In this document: one piece after another, positions 34,702 to 44,560 of the stretch
How positions within the stretch are numbered: position 1 is the first letter of the stretch
Layout of the letters: every line of letters begins with the position of its first letter
Assembly: GCA_038087015.1 (NCBI GenBank)
Contig: JASBNA010000016.1
Span: forward strand, 124,001-188,000
Source of the DNA: Cerrena zonata
Lineage: Eukaryota; Basidiomycota; Agaricomycetes; Polyporales; Cerrenaceae
Length of the DNA stretch: 64,000 bases
Reading direction: 5' to 3'
Translations under genes and position numbers: made by a program
The notes under the pieces: generated by a model
What the model was told of the DNA's origin: nothing
Seen by the model: only the letters and a program-made list of their open reading frames with translations
Databases searched by the model: none

Positions 34702-35925
34702 AACACAGTATAAATGTTCGAACTTGAAGGAAGACGGTGGAAGATGGTGAGAACATAAACAAGGGTCATGACAAAATTCAGCGTCCGCTGTTTACACGAG
34801 GCCATTACCATCACACGCTAGCGCTACAACGGCCTTTACATTGGATATTGAAGGACCAGTATCGTTATATAACGAAAGCTTTGAGACTATGTCTGTAAGA
34901 AGGGGTGAAATGCCTCAAGCAGACGTGCTCTCTACTCACCTAGTATGATGTTGCCATAGAGCTGCATATCCTTCGGCCGGGATAGACGGGCAGGTTACTC
35001 TCGAGGCTTGCCTTTAATCACTTACGTGAATCCTGAAAGACGTATTAGGAACGAGCTTGAAGCTAAGACAACAGGCAGGTTGTAGGCTGTAAATGGTTCG
35101 CTTCAGCATCTCGATAGAAGAGATTGCACATAATGATGAGCACGGTTATGGTAGATTCAGGTATGTAGACAGGCCGCGGAAACCACCTGAACGTCATCCC
35201 ATTGATCGAACTCGGAGCTATTTTCCGCATCCCAATTTAGAAGGTTTTGTATTGATTATGACCCGGAATAGTATGTTTTCAACACACGCAGACCGTCGCT
35301 ACGTTTTCCCTGTACTACGTAATCTCATCCATTTCATCAGAGAATATATCATAACGTTATAACGGGACACGGCTTTGAGTTTGAAAGTTTGTCGTCACAG
35401 TGTTGGGAAACTCCTAATCAAGTACTGACTCCTGAGACCAGAATAGTTGTCGGCAACCTGGAGATTTCGTTGTGGATGTGTGAGTTTAACAATCAAATTC
35501 CATCAAATATTTTCAACCTTCAAAAAATCATGCTGAGCTCAACAATATGTCGGGGAATCTAAGCCGTTTTCAACTTCGGTCTTGTTCTCGCTGATGTTTT
35601 CCAAACCTAACCGAAAGACATAGCGTTTTAGCACTGAAGCTATGGCTATGAGTCGAATTACAACCAAACTACACCTTAAGGCCAATATTGGAAGGCACAT
35701 TCATATTATTTGGTCGCTGTGGCCCATTGCAATTGGCGGGGTCGACGGTGAGCGGATGCCGAGGCATTTAGCGCCAGGCTGGGCATATTCTTAGTATCAT
35801 CCCTCCCACCATGATGATCGTCAAATTCTCCCATGCCAACTACAGCTTACAACTGCGCACAGCTCTGACGGGCATGTTAACCTAGCCTTTGGTACTGTAC
35901 CTCCACCAGTCTTTTAGCATAGGTA
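34702..35925. other. intergenic, no gene supported
   Basis: One 89-codon ORF at 35093-35362 has no recognisable motif, no intron context and no neighbour support, so I leave it out. The right end leads into the ABCA promoter. Confidence 0.35.
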
Positions 35926-38900
35926 ATGGGAGGACTGTTTTGGAGGCAGTTCGGAGCGTTGTTTTGGAAGAATTGGATCGTGCTATCGAAACATCCTTGG
36001 GTACGTCTTTACGTCTTACCGGGCCGTCCTAGAAATTGTTGATCGTGGTTCTCTCTAGTTGAACCTATTGCGATGCTTCGTTCTACCTATCGCCTATGGT
36101 ATCTTTCTGGCCGTTGCTCAGTTGTTCCTGAACAAACCAAATAATGTGTGTCATTCCCAAACGAGCATGTAAACGGGACTCACACTGGCTATAGTATGGT
36201 TTAGGAACGGCAGTTCCTGTCAAAGAACTCCAGGATGTCTTCGATGGATCTATTTCTCTCATTTGGGCAGATGCCACGAATGGAACGTCTTCGCCTTCTC
36301 CGAACGACATCATGGCGCATGTCACTCGTGGCTTCTCTGATCGACAATTAGCAGCCGTGCGCAAAGTTGACTCTCCAGAAGATATACCATCGGCATGTCC
36401 CCAGAACTTCAACTTGTTCTCAGAATGCTACGGAGCAGTTGCATTTAACTCTTTCCCCACTGCAAATCCCAATGATACCAGACCAATCAACTATACACTC
36501 CGCGCGGACGGGGGTTTGTTTCATATCGACGTAGAAAAACATTCGAGTGATTATGAACTGAGAATATTACCCTTACAATGGGCTGTAGATAAAGCCATCG
36601 TCGATCTTCGTACGGGTCAACAGTTACCTACCCCATTGGAATGGCCATTTACACAAGAAACCAACGACGAACAGTTTACACAAATTCGACTGAGTGAGTC
36701 TCCTATTTCATCTATATGCAATCGTCATGCTAAACGTATCCTAGGCTACATTAGAGGGCTTCGGACTCTGCTCGTGCTAGCCTTGTAAGATCATCCCACT
36801 CTGTGACCCTTTCTCATACTCACCGACTTGCTTTAGATTTATTTGTTACATTGGGATAGCCTATCAGCTACCAGGATCCTTCACAGCGGAACGAGCTAAT
36901 CTCCTAACAAGTCATCTCAAAGCAATGGGCCTCCTTGATTCCGCTCGTATTCTATCTTGGCACCTGAGTATCTCGCTCGCCTACACCCCGGCCTGGATCA
37001 TAGTATCTCTCGTGTGGCATTTTCGTATATTTACTGGAACCAATGCGGGTCTCGTATTCATCGTGCATCTCCTTTTGGGACTCGTATTAGCCAGTTGGTC
37101 GTTCTTTATTGCAGTACCCTTCGGCAAGAGCCCACAGTTGGCTGCCGTAGCTTCGACGATCCTTGCGTTCGTACTTGCGATTCTGGCTTTGGTATTCAGC
37201 AGGGCATCAACTGGCGCTGCATTCGTTTTCTCGATTATATTCCCACCTGGCTACTATATCTTTGCCATTCGAGCTATATGTGGGTTCGAAAACCAGCAAA
37301 TTCCTACCAGTGTGTTGCATCCGGACCCTGATAATAACTTGCGACTCTTGCCGATCATCATTGCCGCTATCGTATGTCTATTTCTCGACTCTTTCTGATG
37401 GTAATATTGACTTCCCCTCAGATCGACACCTTCCTCTGGCCATATCTTGCTGTTCTTCTAGAACGCCGTCTCTACGATGCACGAAACCCTACTCGCTCCT
37501 CCTGGAAATTTTGGAGACGAGGAAACCCCAACAGTAATCAAGACTCAGCAGTATCTATGTCTCCAGATACGGCTATATCTATCCGTAACCTTGGAAAGGA
37601 CTTCGACACCTCGATCTTCAGTCGAGGTAAAGGCCCGGTGACAGCTATCTCCGACCTGAGCCTCGAAATTCCGAAATTCGGGATTTACGTTCTACTGGGC
37701 TCAAACGGGTACGTTTAGAACACGCATTGTGCAGATTGAATTCGCCTTTAACCCCCACGCCAGCGCCGGCAAGTCCACCGCAATGTCCATCGTGGGCAAT
37801 CTCCTTGGTCGTACTCGCGGTTTCGTTAAGTTTGAAGGTAATGTCGATCGACCTCCTAGGGGCACCATTGGCATCGTTCCTCAAAAGAACGTTCTTTTTC
37901 CTGAATTAACCTGCTACCAAACATTACGCGTTTGGCGAGCGATCAAAACGCCGGACCATCGCGCTGGAGAACATGACGATATCGAGCAGCTGCTAAGAGA
38001 TTGTGATCTCGGGACGAAGATTCATTATAATGCAGATGCGTTATCAGGTGGTCAGAAGAGGAAGTTACAACTTGCTATAGGGTTGATTGGTGGTTCTAGA
38101 AGTAAGTCTGTGTGTTGTAGCGGATAATCGACTTATTGAACCTTCTCTTTCTAGTCGTTTTAGTGGACGAGGTTAATTTCTGTCAACTCAACTTTACATC
38201 TATTAACCCTATCCTAACAGTGCACGTCTGGTGTTGATCCTCTTTCGCGACGATCAATCTGGAGAACCCTCTCCTCAGTACGACATGAACGAACGATTGT
38301 ATTCACGACACATGTACGCCTCAGAATCTAAAGAAATATAAGATCGGTTATTCTGACAGCGATTCTTAATAGTTTTTGGACGAGGCTGACCTGTTGGCCG
38401 ATACCATTGCGGTTCTGGCCGCTCCTGGGAAACTGATTGCGCAAGGCACACCTGTATCCTTGAAATCCCAACTAGGTCACGGTTATACGCTCGACGTCGC
38501 TTTTAGCCCTGACATACACAACGAGAAAGGCGCACCTCACCCATCTGCTAGCCTGTTAGACCACATCCGGAAGGTTGCTCCTCATACAACTATTTCTTCA
38601 TCGTCCCCTAACCAGGCCTCATATCATCTCAAAGAAAAGGATCCGGATGTCGTGCAAAGAGTTTTGCAAACTGTAGAAGACGAACGAGAGGGATATTCCA
38701 TTACTTCATACTCAGTGCTAGGAACATCCATCGAAGAGATCTTCCTGGATCTCATGCATGACGATCCACTGTCGGAAATAGTCGAAAAATCGATTGATTC
38801 TTCGACACCTACACCCTCCCTCCCTATAGTACCCCCACCATTGCATTTGACAAATGGACGCAAACGAAGTCCTCTCAGCCAGGCGTTTACCATCTTCCAC

Positions 38901-41667
38901 AAACGTTTCCTCATAGCACGGCGCAGCTGGCTAACTCCGTTTCTGACTGTCCTGGTTGCTATAGCAGGCTCATGTGTCCCACTTTTCTTCTTGTCAAATC
39001 GGCCACAGACATGCGTGACCACCTTTAGAACTATCCCTTCAATACCTTTGTATCTTCCCTTGTCACCTCTACTGTTGGCCAACGTGTTTTCTGACGCTCC
39101 GTCCCAAGTTCTAGCTTCCCCTCCTGGTATCATATCGAAGCTTGGGTCGTCTACAGCTTTATTACCAGTGGAGAATCTCTCGGACAACACGACCTTCGTA
39201 GACACAATACAGCAAACTTTCCTCAACCAATCGTTTGGTGGCGTCTCAATAGATCCACAAAGCGGGTCTGCCGTAGTCGCATGGGAAGCTACGCCTCCAG
39301 GTTTGACGGGGCCTATCATGTTAAATCTCGCATCCAATATCCTCTACAATCAAGCATTAAACGCTACTGGACGAGCTAGCGGAAACTCAAGCTTGATCGC
39401 TGCGAATTATCAGAGTTTTCCTGGTATTGGTGGTGGGACGTTGGTCGCATTGAAGTGGGTCGCTTTCTTTGGAGCAGCCATGGTACGTTTATGTCACTAA
39501 TTTCGATGATAATGATAATGCTAAATGATATTCTAGGCCGTCTTCCCAGCGTTCTTCTCTTTATATGTCTCAAAAGAACGTCGCTCAGCTGTACAGGCCA
39601 TGCAATTATCAAACGGTCTTGCAGATCCCGTCGGTCTTTGGTTAGGCCATCTAATGTTCGACTCCATCTTCTGCATTGTAATCGCCACCCTCATCATCAT
39701 AATTTTTGCTGGTGTATCTAACCAATTCCACGGGCTTGGCTTCTTCGTAAGTGTCTTTATTTTCTGTGAATGTCGTGTGTTGATACATTACTTCCGATGT
39801 AGTGGGTCGTGCTTGTGTTGTATGGTATCGTCGGGGCACTATTCTCTTACTGTGTCTCACTTGCCGTTACTTCGCCCCTTGCAGCGTTTGCGGCGTGCGC
39901 TGGGTATCAAATTATTATGTTTATTGTAAGCAGACCTCCGAAATCGTTGCTGATGACCTAGAAGCATACGCTCTTTCCTAGCTCTATCTTGCAGCCTATT
40001 TACTCGTCCTCACGTATGCAAAAACATCGGATGCCGGACGTGACCTCGTCATCATTCGTACGCCGTCTCCTATGGCTATCGCAACTTACTCTGACCATCC
40101 TATTACTACCCCCAGATTATACAATGTCTCTGCTATCTCCTGTCGCCAGTCCCGTACGTGCACATGGCATTCTATGACGATATGACACTAATGTAAAAAT
40201 TGTAGTTGCGAGCGTCTTTTGTATCTGTCAATCTCTTCTCCTTGCTCTGCGACGGCACAAATCCCGTCACGACGTCATCTCTGGGACAAATCTCAAGATA
40301 TGGAGGACCAATCCTGTACCTCTTCGTTTATGGTTTCGTACTATTCGGCGTCCTCGTATGGGTCGACTCCGGATCTATCCTTTCCCGCAGAAACGCAGCA
40401 CTTCGCAGGGCGACGAATACCTCCACCCCTAATTCAATCGCAGCAAATGATGTCACCAACGAGGTGTCAGCGGTGACCAAATCATCAGACATATTGCGCG
40501 TTCTAGGACTTGAGAAGTCTTTCGGTGACAACAAGGTTGTTGATAAAGTCAGCTTCGGTGTCAGTCAAGACACAGTGTTTGCGCTGCTTGGTCCGAATGG
40601 AGCTGGAAAAACCTCCACGTTCAATATCATTCGTACGTGAAATTTCCTATAAGTTTTCAAACCCCCCAAATTAAACTCTCTTCACAGGTGGAGATGTCGT
40701 TCCTGATCAAGGTGATGTGTTGATCAACGATATCTCTGTGGTCCATCATCCCCGTTCTGCCCGCCTTTCTCTGGGTGTATGCCCACAGTTCACTGCGATA
40801 GATTCACAAATGACTGTGCGGGAACATCTAGTCATTTATGGCCGACTGAAAGGCCTCTATAGAGGAGAAGAATTACGACGTAACGTCGATGATCTTATGC
40901 AAGCAACCTCGTTGCATGTTTACGCCGATAGGCTAGCAAGTAAGCTATCCGGAGGAAACCAAAGGAAGCTGTCATTAGCCATTGCTTTGATCGGTGATGA
41001 GTCCTAACCCCACTCATTTGAAAGATATACTGACACACTCCGTTAGGTAATCCTTCTTGTATCCTGATTGACGAATTTTCGACCGGGATTGACGCTAAGA
41101 TGAAAAGAGAGATGTGGAAGACCTTACGCAACGTTGCAACTGGAAAGGCAGTGGTGATCACTACCCGTGAGTCTCCCCACCTTGATAGATTTGAATGGGA
41201 CCTTATCAACAACATAGATTCCATGGAGGAAGCTTCCGCCCTTGCAACCAAAGTCGGCATCCTCGCAAAACGAATGCTAGGTAGGTCTCATGTCATCCTT
41301 TTGAAATTGCACGACTAAATTAAGCCCTCAATTAGCTATCGGCACCACCGAAGAGCTCGCTTCCCGATATGCCACATACGAAGTTCATTTCTCTTGTAGA
41401 AGTCGAGAAGATATTACGAAAGCACAAGAGCTTATGTCCCAAATACCAGGGTCCCAAATGGCTGACGACGTTGCAACCCGATTCGAAGTCCGCATCGGAG
41501 ATGATATGCCCCTACCCCATCTGTTCTCAATCCTTTCTTCCTCCGATTTGGTGTCTGAATTTACTGTAGAGCGCGCGTCGCTTGAAAGTGTATTCTTAAA
41601 GGTAATCAGGGAGAACGATGTTCGTGAAGAGGATCGTTCTACACGACGTCGGTGGCGATGTTGTTGA
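35926..41667 (+). CDS. ABCA-family full ABC transporter (lipid transporter type)
   Basis: A full transporter of about 1,600 residues in the order TMD1-NBD1-TMD2-NBD2, spread over about 20 exons. ATG 35926 starts 'MGGLFWRQFGALFWKNW', the ABCA-type helix entry, then a luminal loop of about 220 residues, then helices ('LLLGLVLASWSFFIAVPF' and others). NBD1: Walker A 'LLGSNGAGKST' (split by an intron at about 37710-37764), signature 'LSGGQKRKLQL', Walker B 'IVLVDE' followed by 'CTSGVDPLSRRSIW', H-loop 'FTTH'. NBD2: 'LLGPNGAGKTSTFNII', 'LSGGNQRKLSL', 'CILIDEFSTGIDAKMKREMW' and 'ITTHSMEEASALATKVGIL'. TMD2 includes 'IVIATLIIIIFAGV'. A C-terminal regulatory-like tail ends 'TVERASLESVFLKVI' as in ABCA proteins. 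All catalytic motifs are intact. The substrate is probably lipid, by family. Confidence 0.9.
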
Positions 41668-42674
41668 AATGTTCTCGTTTACATACAGGTCGTCTTGACT
41701 AACTTGTGGGAACACTAGTCCCGCAACCAACTGTCCCTTTCTCTAATAAATTGCATGTATGACGCCTCATGCTGACATATCGGTTTTATTGAAATATCAT
41801 GTCATACAAAGATCGTACTGCTAATTTCGGTTGGAGAACTTAGCAACCCTTGCAAAAATTAACGCGTATTTCAGAAGCAGGCTCGGTCGCAGGGGTTATG
41901 TTCTGTAATGTTACATCGAAATTTCAGTGCCGGTAGGTTCACAAGCGATGACATCATTTCTTTCATTATACTAGTTTATAGATCACACGTCAGTCAAGAC
42001 AAGAGGGCCGGCCTGCTTGGTCTTGTTGCTGCGGAAGATGTTGAGTTTGGAGAAGTGCATTGTGTTTGTAAGGTGGGGTTTGGGTAGGTGCGTGACGGTA
42101 TTGCCTAGACTCGGAACCTCTGGTCTGTAGACTTACGACTCGCATGATGTCGCGTCAATGCACCAGAAAGGACTCTATTGGTGTATTTGGTATGAAGACG
42201 ATAATACGCACCTTATTGAAATACACGTTCCGCATCTCACGGACATCGAATACTTACCACATACTAGAGCTTGGTGCACAACGAAACACCGGTCAAAAGA
42301 TAGAAATAAAATTGCAACAATTTGAATATCAAGTTCGCGAATTCTACTGAGTAATATCATTCGGGATATACCGAGTAGTACTGATTGGCTAGCTCTCCCG
42401 GGAACCAAATGAGCCCAACGAGCCAAGTTACGAATGCAACTTCAATCATTACAAACGCAATCATCCCCAATAATAGGCCTCAAGGCCTCACTTCTTGCGT
42501 CGACCCGGAACTGAGTACCACACATCACACGCAGGGTAGGTTAGTTTTCACAGCACTTGACTTAATGTACCGTATTACAGGGAGGGTAGGGATAGCCACA
42601 GAATTTCCGAGGCGCGCAACGCCACAATAAAAGAAAAGCGAGAGCATAGTACGAGACTGATCTCATACTAGCAA
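41668..42674. other. intergenic, no gene supported
   Basis: About 1 kb between the ABCA 3' end and the convergent secreted-protein gene. I saw no coding pattern. Confidence 0.4.
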
Positions 42675-43406
42675 TCAAACAGTAACACCCTTAGAAGCCT
42701 TTCCGGCATTCTTCTTGTCCGTTGCAATGTTCTTGGTCAACTTGGCCCTGCAAGACAATCAACTCAGAATACGTGCGACGATGCAATGGATAACACTTAC
42801 TGTTCCGCCGTGATCTTCGACTGTATACTTGTGGTAGAAGCACCCTTGGCCTTGGCCTGTGCCAGCTGGATGTTCAGAGCCTGCACCTCTCCAGTGAGCT
42901 TCAAGACCTTGTTCATGATCTTTCCAGCGTTGAGGGCATCGGCTAACGGCAATATCATCAGTACAGGTTCTTCAAATAAATAGAAATAACATCTCACCAT
43001 CAGCACCAGTAGCCTTTGCAATAGCGGGGTTGAACTGATCAGTCTCAGCAGACTCAGCAGCTTCGCGCATCGTCTGGACAGCAGCCAAGGTAGTTTTGTC
43101 TACAGTCGCAAGGTCTTGTCCCTTGAATGGATCTAAAGCACAGCAAAGATCAATGACAAGGAAAGGTACACTTTCTTGTTATACTGACCGACAAAGACAG
43201 CGTTAGCCTTGGCTTCAGCGTCACCAGCAGTACCATCGGAAATTTGGAAATCGTTATAGCTGGAATCTCAGAGTTAGGAAATCGTAATAGGTCCAGTTGT
43301 TTTATACTCACTTCTGGAGCTGGAAGGCACGACGCTCGATAGGAGCAGCAGCAACAAGGCCGAAGATGGCAGAAGCAAAGAGAGCGATGGAAGCGATGCG
43401 GACCAT
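42675..43406 (-). CDS. small secreted protein, Ala/Lys-rich
   Basis: Five exons encode about 170 residues. A clear signal peptide, 'MVRIASIALFASAIFGLVAA', is followed by 'APIERR', a possible Kex2-type site. The mature part is helical and rich in Ala, Lys and Thr ('ANAVFVDPFKGQDL', 'LNAGKIMNKVLKLTGEVQ', 'AQAKAKGASTTSIQSKI') without Cys. I do not recognise the family beyond the small secreted proteins common in basidiomycetes. No lesion is visible and all introns fit. The role is unknown; extracellular or effector-like is inference from the signal peptide and size. Confidence 0.75.
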
Positions 43407-44560
43407 GGTTGTAGACGTGAGGTAGTGACGTGAGTAATGAACGCAAGGAACAGACTAGCTGTGTTGAGGGGAGTGTACGATGAAGTAAGTGAAAGAGTGG
43501 GTACACGAGCTTGCTCGGTGGTAAAGGAAAAGGCGGAAAGGCTGACTGGCACCCGGCACAGAAAGGAAGTCAAGTGGTGAGGGAGCTTGGGGATCGCAGA
43601 ACACACTATATATATGGCTCGACACGAGATTCCATCATGGCCTCGGTGTGTCAATATCACCTTCGAAGTCCGAAAATTCAGGTCATAGTGGCCCTTAGCG
43701 ACCGGAAGCGAGGTTTTGGTCTTACGGTATCACACATGCTAGTGGTTGGCGTCAGCAAGTACTTTGTGTCGTTGACGAACCACATGGACATCTACAAGAC
43801 CTTGTACTTTTCACCCTTCTTTAGGTAGAACTTTCTCTCTGAATTCGATAAGCGCATCTTCACTGAAGACGCATTGCAAACTTCAGCATTAAACCGGCCT
43901 AAATATGAACGTTATAGCTAAGCATCATGAAAGCCAAACATTTTACATACCACTGACCGACATGTAAGACTACATCGGACATACGGATGAGGAAAGTCAA
44001 GAAAAATATTATGCATGTGGTTACAATCAAATGACGAACCGGGCCGTCGAAACCAGGTACTACCAGGAACGCCAAGTGGTTGCCATCCCATTCGACCTTT
44101 ACCCCTCTCGAATGTCATAAACTTGGTCACCGTGGACATTCACTTAAGCTTGTAAGCCGAATTAATGACGGACACCGGGACACTTGAAGTGACAGATACT
44201 TGAAAGAATTTCTTCCATTATGAACAACTCAGAAGCGAGATTTGGTTGCCTTTGATCATGTTCGTATGCTACGTATTCTGCACCATCAGAACAACTGATC
44301 ATAATATACGTACGTCCTCGAAGACAAACGTCATGATTGATATAGCGCGGCATACATGGACTCGGAACTGTACGGCAAATATAGCTTGCAAGCTGCAGAT
44401 GTCGGAGGAGGCTGCAAGTGTTACGGAGATCATGGCAGTGGTATCGGTACCGCTTCTGACTCTCCCGGCACAACACATAGATTATTTTGTGGTCGCATCA
44501 CCTCAACATCGTCTACTACAACTACTAACATACGCCCCGAACCCCTCTAGATCACAGAAA
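43407..44560. other. intergenic between diverging genes
   Basis: It holds two promoter regions. The frame of the RNA-repair gene is open upstream to 44246, but that stretch begins with TTG and does not look like the family, so I treat it as a leader. Confidence 0.4.
43605..43616 (-). promoter_or_regulatory. possible TATA element of the secreted-protein gene
   Basis: CCATATATATAG on the minus strand, about 200 bases upstream of the ATG at 43406, with a pyrimidine-rich leader between them. Confidence 0.35.

Noticed and set aside
35093..35362. 89-codon ORF between the F-box and ABCA genes
   Set aside because: No motif, no splice context and no composition difference from the surrounding spacer.
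38624..39337. 237-codon minus-strand ORF
   Set aside because: Mirror of an ABCA exon with clear transporter sequence on the other strand.
44246..44560. In-frame upstream extension of the RNA-repair gene (about 105 codons)
   Set aside because: It opens at TTG, contains no family-like sequence, and the 2H domain pattern begins at 'MYRGCIALL'. A 5' leader is more likely, though an extension starting at ATG 44258 is not excluded.
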